The notes: a model not told the origin generated them from the sequence alone. A stretch of 64,000 bases of DNA from Diadema setosum (GCA_033980235.1 CM067067.1:35151200-35215199), one strand, 5' to 3'. Numbered from the stretch's first letter, positions 49,624-63,200 are shown. Program-made: numbers and translations.

Positions 49624-52600
49624 TGATATAATTATTGACCCTCAGTATTTATAAGCTGGCGATATGCTACGCCTTGTTGAAATATCTTGTGTAATCAAAA
49701 ATTACCTTGACCATTGCAGTCTCCATGCGACTGTGCACGCACACTCGTTTATCAACTGGCGTTATCGCCACCTCGCGCATGCGCAAAAGGACTGATTCTC
49801 CGTATCTTTGATTCATCATTCAAATAGATATCTTCTTGCCATAGGAGAGGAGAGATTCGCCGAATCACACTGAAAAATCACCTGCCTTGTAATTCGACCC
49901 TTGCATTCAGTGTCACAATCAACGATTCTGAGGCAAAGGTAGTTGAGCTCGAATGGAAACGGCTGACTGTCCTTGCAGCGGCCGTGCAAACTAAAAACAG
50001 GACTGACCTGTTGGAGAAAATATTAAAGATATTTTACACCGCTAATGACGTGATTACGCCCATGTCCCGCCATCCGTGGTCTTGGACTATTCTTGTTTTG
50101 TTTTGTTTTGTTTTTACTCTGTCTATTTTGTTTCTGTTTTTTTTTATTGCTTGAGAATCGTTGATGATGTCAGTAAGTGGAGGTCATGGCAAAACAGGTT
50201 CTTTCAATATGATTCGGCGAAAATCTCCTCTGTAATTGCGATATGCATTTAGATATGATATTTCACATTGGGCACCTTGCGCAGTGATCTCGCTTTCCTT
50301 TTTACAGTTTTTTTTTTTGCTTTCTTTTTGTTTGTTTGTTTTTTGCCGTGACTGATTTCATCTCTTCTTGGAGGAATTTCTGTCGTCTCTGTGTGTTTCG
50401 TCCACATGCGCTGCAGCGGAATTACGTTATTCCTGTGCATTTATTAATATCAATTTACGTCGATGAAGGGCAATTTGTCAATCCGTTGCAATTCCTGTGC
50501 ATTTGTATTTACACAACGATGTAAACATGTTTGGAAAAAGCAGAGGCGAAAAGACACTGATTGATGAACGGATCACCTCTACACACACGCAAAAAACCCC
50601 CCCAAACAAGCAAAACAAAACAAAATCTAATTGATGTTCGCTATGCATCAGCAGATAACAACAGTGAAATTTCGTACCGCATTCTCTGCAATTAACGTAA
50701 ACAAGGCTGGTTACTTTCATACATGTAGATCGTGTTCGGATGTATTTACAGGCAATCATAAATTATTATCTGAATATGATTAAAGACACTCTCCGTTATA
50801 GGAATGGATGATGAGTTATAATAATTGTCTCTTCTATACTCAGATTTTTGTTGCTGCTATACTGTTGCTAATAATACGTTATGCTGTTCCAGCCACAGTG
50901 TGCTTACACGTTTTTAGTCTTTAACAAGTTCTGTTTTTGTTCTGTTTTGTTTTGTGGTATTCCATGAGCATAACATTCAGAAATATTTACTGAGTAAGCT
51001 CTATGTGATAAAAATAAATATATATGTCACCATTGCATGATTTCCGAGAAAATGTAACTGTTCCTAATCACCCGACCAATGCCTGGCATGTTCAACAAAG
51101 TAATAATTGGAGGCACGTGATGGTTTAGAGTGCTATACTTGCGGCACACGATTAGTATTTGTGTCCCAAGTGTAGAATGTTGTATAGAATGGTTGACAAG
51201 AGTGATTCATAGCGAGCACGCAAGATTAACATGGACTGAACGATGGCTGGAACTCTGATACGTTGACGCAGAAATCTTTCAAGTGATCTCAGCTCTCAAA
51301 AAGAAAGCCTGAAAACCATGATGTCAAAATGATGTATCGAATAGAGAGGGGAAAAAAAAATATACAAACCTTTATCTAACTTCTCGTCTTTTCTGATGAG
51401 CATAACTGACTATATAGGCAAGTCCCTGCATGTTACCAAATTGCACAACTCTAAAATATCCGAATCATTTGAATTTGGAACAATTATGTATGTATTTATT
51501 TCGGGGCTTAGAAAGGAGTAATGCCAAAGTGAAAGAACGGGAAAGTGACATCTCGCGCTGACTCGCCAAAAAAAAAAATAAATAAAAATAAATGAATTAT
51601 TGACATAAATGGGCACTTCCTCGCAGGGTTGTTACAGCTGGTTTGATCATGGGTCTACAATAATCAACTCCTCACTTTACTGAAGATGAAATAAGCTCAT
51701 GGTGAAGAGGACTAAACTGAATGGACACTATCTATACAAAGTTGGCAGTGATCGAAGGTGTCCTTAGATACATAATCAGAAAACAAAGGCGAGTGACTTG
51801 TAACAAGCTTCCTCCCTTTCCTCTCTCCCTTTGCACTACTCCTCCGTTGTCCCTCCCCAGCTCCTCCTCCCCCCACCCCCGTGATCTCCCATTCTCTATC
51901 TTTTTTCCCTCCGTCCATCTTCCCTACCTCTCCCCTTCTCTCATTTTATCTCTCTCTCCCCCTCTCAAAAACATATTTGCGGGTTCTTCAATATTGGCGC
52001 TGCGCACTGCTTTGTCAACCCGTTTAACTTTCAACAACAACAACAACAACAACATTTTTCGCGGGTTTTAGAATTCGCGCTAGCCGACAGTAACGCGAAA
52101 TATGCGAAAATTAATCTACTGCGAAAATTTCCCCGTTTACAACATAATTCTGGCTGTCTCTCGTTATGTTTTGCTTTCTCCTCCAGTTTTTGTTCTTAAA
52201 TCGGATTAGTTTCAGTTATCATTGGCCCCGATTTATCCTCGCATGGGTTGTGAGAGCAACCGCTCGTCAAAGTGGAACTTGACTCTCTGTTCAAGCTAAA
52301 TATAGACAAAGGGACAAATGCTATATACGAGCAGGAAACAAGCAATAAGGTATATGGAATTCCAGAGTTTAACATGTTTTCATTCCACAAATTATGCAAA
52401 TTGAATGATGTGATGATGTTAATCATCAACACACAACCCTCCCAGCTGGTTTACATGGACTGATTGGTATTGTTCCCTTTATGATGCCCATAGATGTGGT
52501 AAACGCAAATATACGCGTCTTATGGACGACGACATATGAGATAATTACACCATCATTTTCACTGATCTTGCAAAATGTTATTGTGACCGAAATTACTGAT

Positions 52601-54688
52601 TCGTGAAAACATGTGGAACTAGATCAAAAAAAAAAAGAAAGAATGTATGAAACTCTTATTTTTAGGGTTAATTCGATTTTTTAATGAAATTCCCACTGCT
52701 TTGTTTCGATTTGATTTTACTCGGTCTCAGTCTTGGACAATGAGCGGAGTTACTGCCGAGCTTCTCTCGATCTGTTTAATAAATTCCCTAAACGGCTGAC
52801 GGTATTTCAAGCGTTTCCAGTTTTTCGGGCCATTGAAATATTTGGAAATCATTAAAAAAAAAATTGTATTTCTAGTGCTTATGTCATTTTAAATACATCA
52901 TTTTGAAGAGGATAATTTTTCAGCGATTAAATTTTGTTTTGATAAATTTCAAATGTCATTACAATATGACGTATGCCAAAGTTGAATTTCATAATGAAAA
53001 ATACCATAATTTTCTGAAGAAATATATGAAATAGCTGATGAATATTTCTTTTTTCAAACGTCATCGTTAGGTTTTCCAAATGTTCCGCCTAATTTTAGAA
53101 ATTAGTATCTAAGCAAACTAAAAAAGAAATTTCTCGATATTCATCCCTTTTCATTGCTAAGATATTTGCATGATTGTGAAGCATGTCTGCAATGACCGTG
53201 TAGTCCCATCAATATGATTTTTTTTTCTCCTGCAGCGATACATTGTGCATGAACTCAAATTTCGACATCAGTTTTTATAGCTGGGAAGTATCATTTTTAT
53301 GATTAAACCATTCTCTGCATTATACTTTGATGAGAGTAAACATTTTCCAGTAGAATATCATGATCATGAATTTAACCGAAATACCAGCTGTTATTATCAA
53401 AAAGGTGCAACGTGTAACTTTTCGGGCTCTATAGTGGCCCTGGCTCAGCACACCTTTTGAGTTCCTTTGTCCTAATGACTTGGCTTCGCTTCTCTTTCTA
53501 CCTGCTTGACCTTATCGCGCAGTTTATCATCACATTAACGCAGCGATGTGACAGGGTAGCGTTGTTAGAGACTGGTAATCCACCATTTCCTCTAATTAGA
53601 GTTATATCTATTTCTGTATGATCTAATTCCAATCGCACGATAACCATGCAGCGCATTCTTTGCTTTCCATCGACCCGACCCACATGCTTGATTGGATTGG
53701 CAACAATTTTGTAATTGTCTTCATCAGTACATTGACTCCAAGCATTCTCATTTTGTTAATTATTCTCATCTAATATCAATTAACTTGTAAACGTTCAGCT
53801 ACTGTCAACGTATCGATATATTTACTATGCCTGCACTATCTAAAATAATCAATACATAACAGTGCCATGTATACTGTCCTCTCAAGGCTCATATACAAGG
53901 CGATATGTATATATTTAGTATTGCAGACTTCATTGCTTTTATAGTCAATTCTGGTAAGCTTGAATGATCATGGTATTACGTGGGAATTTCAGCTGAATTC
54001 TTTAGCCTTTTTCTACTCACACAAATATTATTTCGAAGAAACGTAAAATGATTGGTTATCGCCCATAGATAGATGTACACATACGTTTTAGTGACCTACA
54101 TTGTAATTTAAGAAAGAACGTGACACAGGGTAAAAACAGAATTCGAAAAAAAAAATTCCCACTCTATCCTAGATGTATAATTCATCTTAATTTTGTTTGA
54201 TTAATTAACCAGTGGGCTGTATACTGATTGGCAAATTTGGGATAAGATTTTGCCAAACTGAAGTGGTTAAACAAGACCGCCTTGTTATAAACTTGTTATA
54301 ATACTCTTTCGTTTGATGGAAATATTATGTTCTGAAGATAATCGAGCATTAAGACAGTGTAAAGTGAACCTTTGTGAAAATGGAAGTGTTTGTTACGTCA
54401 ACAAAAAAGAACCCAAACAAACCGAAACAAACAAAACACGTGTTTCACACTATTTCTTTACTTTTCTCTAATTTCACTATGATTGATCATGTTTGATGGT
54501 GATATCCCTGTATTAACCTGTACGCCTCCTACATTATAGCCCGAATAGCTAAGTATGAATACCAGGTAGGCTTACATGCAAATGAATAAACGAGGGCTTC
54601 AAGAAATGAAAAATACCCCCACTCAGGCACGCACATTGATTTAGTTGATAAGTTAAGCTGAGTAACAAAAAAAAAAAGGATTCTTTGT

Positions 54689-54690
<2 letters not shown>
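49624..54690. other. Long noncoding interval
   Basis: No gene or complete element recognised in about 5 kb. It contains a pyrimidine tract (51810-51965), (CAA)n at 52034-52053 and AT-rich sequence around 52850-53110. Confidence 0.35.

Positions 54691-54754
<64 letters not shown>
54691..54754. repeat. (GT)n microsatellite
   Basis: About 30 TG units. The cysteine-valine reading frames over it are artefacts. Confidence 0.95.
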
Positions 54755-54756
<2 letters not shown>

Positions 54757-55406
54757 CGTGTGTGTGTATATTTATTTTTGTGTGTTTGTGTGTGTCCTCA
54801 CAAGAATAACGCAACGGGAAAGACAAAGAGTAACCAGGTTACGCCCCCCAATGCCTGTTTATGCCCGGCGATTACGTTGTCACTTTGCCATTATAGCTTA
54901 GACTAATGAGTTTATTACAGCCTGTTTGCGCATTATTGTGTATTTATGATCATAATAATGAGTTAACGCTCTCATAAAATCCAGGCAGTATACGGCACTG
55001 GTATTAACGACTCGATTGTACATTAACTCTCTATGTAGATTAAATCATCTCATCGCTTGTTACAGTGAACGGTGCTAAACACACTGCAAACATAATTAAG
55101 AAAGTGCTTTGAAAATGTTGGAAAGAAACAAACAATTCAATATGATTTATGATTTTTACCATACAATATGTTTACCTTTAAAATAAAATAAAAAATGTTG
55201 GAAGATGTAGTTTAAATACAATTAATCACTTATTTATCTTATGAGCAGTCAAATGCCACATAAAAATGACCTGACCTGTTGTTCTTCTTGTTGCTTTACA
55301 TACTCCAGAGGATAACCCATTATTTCATGTCGCGAGTCGTGATCTGTAATAGATTATATTGTCCGCCATATTGTAGAGCCTGTAATACCGTGTCCTGGTT
55401 TGTATA

Positions 55407-55409
<3 letters not shown>

Positions 55410-55453
<44 letters not shown>

Positions 55454-55468
55454 GTGTGTATGTGTGTA
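55410..55468. repeat. (GT)n microsatellite
   Basis: About 25 TG units with a few interruptions. Confidence 0.95.
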
Positions 55469-56190
55469 GCTGGTGTGCACGTATTTTTTTGGCCCATTAG
55501 GGAGGCGTTGGCTACTATGACACATTCTTGACTCAGTAATTCTAATGTCGTGATTTGGAACATGACAAGATCGTGTTTTTTGGATGGACGTAACCTTCTG
55601 TAGTGTTAAAAGGATATTAACTAGACGACTTTCATCTTAGCAGAGGGATTTAAAGGTGTACGAACACATGCTTTAATGAAAGGAGATGACCTATCTTCGT
55701 CTTTTCCCGTCGCTTGGAATCGGGAAATTTCAAGCTCGTCACGTTTCTGCAGCATTCACACTTTAGGCGGCAAGGTCGTAACTTGCAACAGCGATGATAG
55801 CTCATCCGTTATGAGTGTTTCTGGGGACGAATGACAACGCATCACCCCGTGTACATCTGACACTGCATCTGCGTTACACATGAACATCAAACACAGCTAG
55901 CTTTATACGCTGAGCCAAAGTTGTCTGCCGAAATCTGTTAACTTCTCGCCATAATTTTCCATGATTCTTTTCATTTCCTTCTCGTCTGCCTCCTCCTCCT
56001 CCCTTTCTTCTTCCTCGGTCCTTCTTCTTCTCCTTCCCCTCTTCTTCCCCCTCTGCACTATCCCGCTTCTCTCTTTCCTAAAGAACGCATGTTCATTACT
56101 GTTCATATTGTTCAATACATATTATACATGACCAGAAAAGAACCTTCACCGATGATAACGTTTTATACTGTTTCTGCCTCTGCCACTCTC
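55469..56190. other. Noncoding interval
   Basis: Pyrimidine-rich CTCCTC/CTTCTT stretch at 55975-56060. No gene recognised. Confidence 0.4.
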
Positions 56191-56244
56191 ATCATCATCA
56201 TCATCGTAATAATGATGATGATGATAATAATAATAATAGTAATG

Positions 56245-56299
<55 letters not shown>

Positions 56300-56490
56300 T
56301 AATAATAATAATAATAATGATAATAATAATACTAATGATAATGATAATAATAATAAAAATAATGATAATCACCATCAGTGTCTTCTCCTTTTTCTTCTTC
56401 TTCTTCCTCTTCTTCTTTGTCTTCTTTTTTTTTCGTCTTCTTCTTAATCGTCATCATCATCTTTTCCTCCTCCTCCTCCTCCTCCTCCAA
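56191..56490. repeat. (ATA)n and (CTT/CTC)n compound microsatellite
   Basis: ATC, ATG and AATA trinucleotides (56191-56370) pass into pyrimidine trinucleotides (56385-56490). Poly-isoleucine and poly-glutamate frames here are not genes. Confidence 0.95.
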
Positions 56491-56705
56491 ACATGATCCT
56501 ATATCACTCTCCTCCATCCATTCCGTCTCATCCTACTACCCTTCTTCCTTCATATACGCACTTTTATCCTTTCCCAAAACTTCGCGCCCATTATTATCCC
56601 CGTCGCGGTGCTTGACTACATCGCACCACAGATTGGACGAAGATGGCAGTGATTTGTGACACATCCCGATTAACCCTCACAACACCGATACAAAAAACAC
56701 CGATA

Positions 56706-56780
56706 GGAAAAAAACATGGTCTGAGCGTGCGTAGTAACTTGACGTGCGCTACTGCGCACGCTCAGACCATGTTTTTTTCC
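56706..56780. repeat. 30-bp near-perfect palindrome
   Basis: GGAAAAAAACATGGTCTGAG plus GCGTGCGTAGT pairs with its complement (56751-56780) with one mismatch and a 15-nt spacer. The adjoining end at 56795-56821 matches the 45175 MITE family. Confidence 0.8.
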
Positions 56781-56994
56781 CTTTGAACGTCCGCGCGTCT
56801 AAAATCTAAAGCTCCCTAATGTCACATAGACGGGCTGCCAGTGGAGTTTGACAGGGTCAAGCAGATTTAGAGGTGTCATTCACAAAAGTGTTGAGGAAGG
56901 ACGGATTGGGGGTGGGGAAGGGCACACTTTACTTTTTGTTAAAACAAAAGAAATGAAAAAAAGAAAGAAACGAAACCCGGAAGTAGCACCAGAA

Positions 56995-57041
56995 TTCCCC
57001 CCCCCCCCCCACCTTACGGATTTCCTGGATCCGCCCCTGGG
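56995..57041. mobile_element. Right end of a hAT-like MITE with poly(C)
   Basis: A C-run (57000-57010) is followed by ACGGATTTCCTGGATCC and GCCCCTG, the complement of the CAGGGGCGGATCCAGGAATT end seen at 34385. Confidence 0.55.
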
Positions 57042-57870
57042 GCGGTTCGGAGGAAGGAGAACCGAGACTGAGCGCCGGGAAGGAGAGTGCTATATCATTG
57101 TTTGCCCTTGAATTTGATGAAGGTGTCACCCCGTACATCTTACCTTGTAGAGAAGGCGATGAAACCTTCGACATCAGCAAGAGAGGGGCCGCAAGAGGTA
57201 TAGGAGAGTATATGGAGGAGAATATTATGAAAATATTTGTGTAAGTCGTGACGCGACATGTAATCAGACTATTAAAATGCGTTGGATGTGTAGCTGATCT
57301 GGAGGAGAGCTCTCTGCCTTTGTGGACCGTCTCTTTCCTGTCTTCTGGAGCTGTCTCCGCACATTTCATATTCTCCGTTTAAACATTAAAAGTTCGTTTA
57401 AACCATCTCATAATGCTCGCAACCTTAAACAGTTGACACTCCACATAAAGCTGTTGCCAGTGGTAACGGCAGAGCTATCCATGGTTTGAACGTTGCGCGT
57501 GTTTTTGCTTACTCTATCATTTCCTTCTCCAAGTCTCCCTCTCCCACTCTCTCTCTCTCTCCCTCTTTCCATCTCTCCCTCTCTTCATCCCTTTTCCTTT
57601 CTCTATTCTTCCATCTCAATCTCTGTGTTGCTTTCTTCATCCCTTTGTTCTTTAGTGCATTGACACCACTGTATATAATTGATTTGATTTGATTTGATTA
57701 GATTTGATTTCTGTATCTCTCAACAGATAAACTTTGCAACACTTCATCCCTGATGTAAAATGAGAGAGGAATGATGCTAAGTAAAGTCGTACACGTTATT
57801 GCATATATCAAAACATTTGTGAAACGCATACTTACTACTTCATAATCCTTAGAAAGTGGGGGAGGGATGA
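57042..57870. other. Noncoding interval
   Basis: A CT-rich tract (57530-57620) and (TTGAT)n (57680-57710). No gene recognised. Confidence 0.4.
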
Positions 57871-57877
57871 TTTAAAT

Positions 57878-57990
57878 GACTAAAGAAAAAAATTTGAATT
57901 TAATTGACTAAAAAAAATTTAAATGACTAAAATTTAGATGACTAAAATTCAAATTTAAATGACTAAAACAAAAATTTAAATGACTAAAGA
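57878..57990. repeat. AAATGACTAAA minisatellite
   Basis: Six or so imperfect units of about 17-23 bp built on TTTAAATGACTAAA. Confidence 0.85.
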
Positions 57991-60900
57991 AAAATGCAGG
58001 AGACCTCCATCTTAAGTTACATAATATTCTTTAATTATGATGGAGGCATCACTTCGTGAATGGAGCTATGTTACAGGCAATCAAATATCTTGTGTGAGAT
58101 GAATAGAATAAAATTAAAAGAGAAATAAAAGTAAATCAAATTAAAAAAGCGTTGCTTACATTTTCCATCTCCTATTCAAATCTACCATCGATGAATGATT
58201 AAAATATTTTCTCTCGAAAAAAACAACAACAACAACAACAAAGCAAAACCTCACGATTTCGTAACTATTGATCGGGCGCTAAAATAAGAAGTCACAACAA
58301 TGTGAAAATCACTATCTTAATTATTCTGAATTCATTAATTCATATATTATTCTGAAATCATTTCACATGCAACTCCACCATGATATTAACTATAAGTTTA
58401 ACAGAACGGCGTAAAGGATGACACGGCACCAGACAGTCACGTGGAACTGTAAAAAAACAAAAACAAAAACAAAAACTAACTATCCGGTCCTTTCGAGTGA
58501 AGTTATCAAACCCTTCCCCCAACATCTCTTCCGAAGAACATGCCACGTGATCTTCGTCGCAGTTGTGCAAGACTCCGACCTACATATGAAAGACCTATGG
58601 TTTCTGCCCTCCCTTCGACATGTGTGATTGTGAAACATGTCTCAGCTAATGGCGTTTGCTGGATGCTTGACAAATGGATGTCCTAAGTGTCATCAATAAA
58701 TGAAATCTGAAATAGCAGCACCTACGATTTATTACAGTTAAAAAAAAAAGAAAGAAAAGGGGAACGACAGACGAAGAAAGGAAAGTCGTTAGAGCAGACT
58801 TTTTATAAATTAAGTTTCTTATTCTTCAATCTTGTTGACCATTTCTGGAACTGTAATGACACAAACAATGCAGAGACGGAACTCGTGCGTTATGTAATGG
58901 TCGACCCCCCCCCCCCCATCCCCATTGGGTAGTGCGCCTATCAAATGCCTATCCGAAATATTAGAACTGACATGAAAGCATGGACGCCACCCTCCCCCCC
59001 CCCCCAAAAAAAAAAGAACTATCGAACTATCACTCGGATACCAACTACACATAGTTAGCTCTTGATTCTTGTACAGTTCAACTCGCGTCACTTGCACACA
59101 TGTACATTTATGTATCTCTTTCTTTTTAATATAAATCTTATAAGCACGTGAAACATTGAGGGGAAAAACACTGTTGTTCTTCGGGATTCCCTGGGTGTAA
59201 ATTTAGCTACTCCCAACCCCCCCCCCCCCCCCGAAAAAACAAAACACTCAAAAAAAAAAAAAAACCCCAAAAGAAACTCACAACAAACACACAAACAAAC
59301 AGACGAACCTAAAACATAATCAACTTTAAAAGTCACTAACCGAGGTAAATCACACCCTAGTCGTCATGATGTTAGTTTATATGGATAGTATAACGAAGCA
59401 TGAGCTATACTATTATTTCAATACAAAAGTTAAACAATGCTGATTTTTCTTTTGTTCATATCACTTGTCTCTGCAGGAAATTATTTGCAGTTGTGAGACC
59501 TACCACCTACAGTAAAATCTTTGTGTTATCCCATGGAGATACCCTGTAATTGATACCATGTCAGGCCATTTTCTAGGACTTTTATCCTGTGCCCTGATTT
59601 CTCGTATTGGGGGCTTCGAAGCCCCCAAACTTTCACGCTTGACAAAGATAACCCTTCGCTTACCCGTGTCTTAAATTATATTTGACAAAAGGAGGCTGGG
59701 GAAAGGTGGGGGAGGGCTTGGGTGGCATTTGATGATAGGAGGGGAAAGGGATTGCACAAACTTATCACCTGCTCCCTGGTGTAATTGTCTCTGAGAGGAG
59801 ATGATGACCGCTTTAGCGATGCGGTCAGTCATTGATTAAGACCGTTACAGCACCCTTTACCTCTCACAAAAGTCATTGACCTTCTCAACCTCGGTGTGAA
59901 ATTCAGGCTAGTTCTTCAGAGCAGAGCTTTTATATTAACTCTGTCATCACTAGAGGCAGGTTTTTCGTACACTAACTTATGGTAATGACATTGAGTGGTC
60001 GTTGTCCCATGAGAGTTAAGTTATCCTGAATGGCGGGTGAATGCAGCTCTGGGGATCATTGAACTGTTCGCCATGCATGACCAGCAAAATGCTGCAAAGC
60101 AGAAACACACGCTAAATTATCGGTTCTGTATCATGATGAATAAAGTACTTTCATCTGCAGTTATAGGATTAGATGAGTGCATTATTATTATGTTCTAACT
60201 GTTGGCGGTGACGAGGAAGTGTGTGGCTTGAATTCAACTCATCTGGAAATAACTTAATGATTTTGCAGTCCATGTTTAAGATATTTTACCTCCTGGTTCT
60301 TATTAAGAATCGAAACACAATATCACACACATAACACACTGCATACACGCTTTCTTTTCAATATATATATATATTTTTTATTTCGATTCATTCATTGCTC
60401 TGCATTCCACCTGAATGTTTAGATATACAACAAAAACACACGAAGCATAATACAAGTATCTCTTGTCAAGGAGTACACTAAACTGAAATGAAAAAAACAA
60501 AAACAAAAACAAAAACACGACTCCCCCTTTGGTCAAGAGAAACATAGCTAGTAGACCGTCTTTCCCTCTTTAATATCTCGAGGGTCCCAAGACTTATCCA
60601 CGTACCTCGGCGCTCTCACCCTCACCCCCCTCCTTAAACTAGTGGTGTCCCGGGGTCTTTCGCACACCCCGAGCCTCTAATCGATTCATGATGCCTGCCG
60701 ACCTTCATGATCAATATTTCTGCTGGGGGTCTTCGAGAGCATTAAAATTGCGGACGAATATTTTTGTCTTTGTTTTGTTTTGTTTATTCAAAGGAAAAGA
60801 TGAAAGAGGCGTAAACTTCGGAGAGGAGTTCAATATGTTTGCGATGTCCCTGGACTTACGAGCCAGGGTGCATTTCCTGCGGGGTGTTTGCATTGGTGAC

Positions 60901-61598
60901 AAGATACTTCACCCACAACACTGCACAACGTCCCTTTTGACCTAGACGTGTTATACAAGGGTACCTGGAAACTCCAGGGTAATAATGTAGGCAGGACCCT
61001 CTAGGAGAGTGGCGCCGACACAGAAGAACATACCCTCATAATAAGCTAGTTTCATTATTATCATATGATAGGTAATATTGAACTCTATCAATAAATCGTG
61101 CCAACCATACCGAAGGAAGCATTGCTTGCGTTGCTACCTTGTGAAGAGTTTACCTCTGTGGGCGCTGCCATTGTAAGGAGCAGCGGGGTTGTGTAGTCTG
61201 CATGGGAACGCGTTATGCTGGGTTCCCATAATTCGTAGTTCTACATTGCCAATGAGCAGAAAGGGGCCAATAGTACCAACATGCATATCAAGAGCTCCTT
61301 GATATAAACACTGTATATATATTTTTTTCCTTCTTCTTTCTTTCTTTCGAAACAATGATACAGTTATAGAAATTTTATCTATTTTGTAAAAAACATATCA
61401 TTGTGTGTGTGCTCTATTTAAATACTGTACATTATTTTGGGTTGAACCATGATATGGATGTGTCTGTGCGTGGTTGAAGGTGTGTGTATGTGGTTGAGTG
61501 TGTGCAAGTGGATGAGTTAGTGTGCGGTACACGCGCGCGTGTATTGTGTAATTATTTGAGTTTGTCTGAAGAATAATATGAGGTATTCATCAATATCA
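57991..61598. other. Long noncoding interval
   Basis: Poly(C)-poly(A) junctions at 58906-58917, 58995-59015 and 59217-59263, and a perfect 22-nt palindrome around CTTCGAAG at 59607-59628. A frame at 60784-60945 after an acceptor-like TTTATTCAAAG is not supported by any family. Confidence 0.35.
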
Positions 61599-61738
61599 TA
61601 TGAGCTCCCTCGTGGAGACGTAATGAGCTCCTTTATGGAGACAATATGAGCTCCCTCGTGGAGACTTTATGAGCTCCTTTGTGGAGACAATATGAGCTCC
61701 CTCGTGGAGACGATAATATGAGCTCCCTCGAGGAGACT
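61599..61738. repeat. 23-bp minisatellite ATGAGCTCCCTCGTGGAGAC
   Basis: Six units with two alternating types, CTCCCTCGTGGAGAC and CTCCTTTRTGGAGAC, in a 46-bp higher-order pattern over the first four. Confidence 0.9.
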
Positions 61739-62336
61739 TGGTATGCATTTAATATTCTTGTTTACATCTCTTTAAGATCTATAATGAATGAATGTTTGTT
61801 TTATGTTATAAGTGCTGTCTGGGGCAAATTATTTGTATAGGGCCCCATTTCTCTCTCTCTCCCTTCTTTCGATCTTTAAAATAACAACAACAACATTTTG
61901 GTTTTGTTAGTTCACTGAGATAAGCATCTGTGATGTGATGATCATTCATGTGATTCTTATCAACTTGAAACTTGTAACTTGAAACTTTAATCTAAATGTT
62001 TCTTGCCAGCACATACACCGGACAGCACTTTTGAATTTGGCAATACCAAAAGAAAAGGGTTGTTAATGCATTCAATCAATACAAAACGATGAAATGGATG
62101 CCTGCTGAAATGTCAGTTGCTGGACCATTCTGGTCACCGGGCCTAAGCGCAGATCCATTCTCTGTTTGAACATGTACTCCCTAAATCGTATACATTGATC
62201 TGGTAAGCTAATGCATCATCCCGTTTTGAAAGCGAGTGAAGTGCCTAACCAAATGAGAAAAAAAAAAACACAACAGAAAGGTCATTTGTACCAATGTATT
62301 CATGAGGAAATTCAGAAGTGGGTAAGTGTCTTGCGA

Positions 62337-62713
62337 TCCACCACGCATGCCACGATTGGGCATTTTCAGGTGATTCTTGAATTTTTGTTTGTATCTATCA
62401 CCATGTCCGCCACGTTTGAAATCGTAGTCCTAATCGTGGAGTAATCGTGGAATTATCGTGGTAACCATGTTAACGTGATGACCTTATCAGATCTTATCAG
62501 ATCTTGAGGTCTGTAGTGGCTTTCGCGTTGATCGTAGAAAACTTTTGGACTGGTCAAAATTGACTTTATTGCCACGACTGACCCCATGATCTGATAAGAT
62601 CACCACGATTATTCCACGATTAAGACAACGATTTCAATCGTGGCGCAAACGGTGATAGATATAAACTAAAATGTTATGGTCAGGTAATGGCCAATCATGG
62701 CGTGCATGGTGGG
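62337..62713. mobile_element. 377-bp foldback MITE with ATCGTGG motifs
   Basis: The arms match in reverse complement: CCACCACGCATGCCACGATT against CATGGCGTGCATGGTGGG, GTATCTATCACC against GGTGATAGATAT, and CTTATCAGATC against GATCTGATAAG. Several ATCGTGG/CCACGAT copies lie inside. Confidence 0.7.
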
Positions 62714-62924
62714 ACGTTCGACAGTGGGAACCCAGCATTAGCAGATAAATGTACTTCTCATGCTAATTTAATTTGATATCGCATTTCAAAGCGCAGCGAC
62801 CAGTTCAATGGCGGGCGTTATGGCAGTGGCGATTTGCTGTGTATGGGGCTTTACCATGTGACTATATTGCTCTATTTGCATTTTGCAATACTTATGGGGT
62901 CCTTCGATATCACACTCTGAAGCC

Positions 62925-63200
62925 CCCGAATTCACGAAGGTGGTACAAATGAAACCATGGAGCGCCAAGTGCCGCACGGAATATTTCGTACGAAATCAGT
63001 CATTTCGTCGACAAAATGACCGTTTCCTTAACGAAATGCTCATTTAGTTACAAAATGTTGTCATTTCGTTACAAAATAATCATTTCATCGACGAAATGAC
63101 TGATTTCGTAACGAAATATTCCGTGCGGCACTTGGCGCTCCATGGTTTTTGTCCATAGTTTAAACCATGGTTTCATTTGTACCACCTTCGTGAATTCGGG
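62925..63200. mobile_element. Nested palindromic elements
   Basis: The outer arms are a perfect 36-bp inverted repeat (62925-62960 and 63165-63200). Inside, a second inverted repeat starting CCATGGAGCGCCAAGTGCCG spans 62955-63145 and encloses tandem CATTTCGT/ACGAAATG motifs. Confidence 0.8.

Noticed and set aside
54685..54906. Cysteine-valine repeat protein
   Set aside because: It is a translation of a (GT)n microsatellite.
56089..56517. Poly-isoleucine and poly-glutamate proteins
   Set aside because: They are translations of ATA and CTT/CTC microsatellites.
56929..57369. 146-codon minus-strand gene
   Set aside because: It crosses a hAT-like MITE end and a poly(C) run, and no domain is visible.
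60784..60945. Terminal exon after TTTATTCAAAG
   Set aside because: A plausible acceptor and about 50 open codons, but no family similarity, no partner exon and an overlapping open frame on the other strand.
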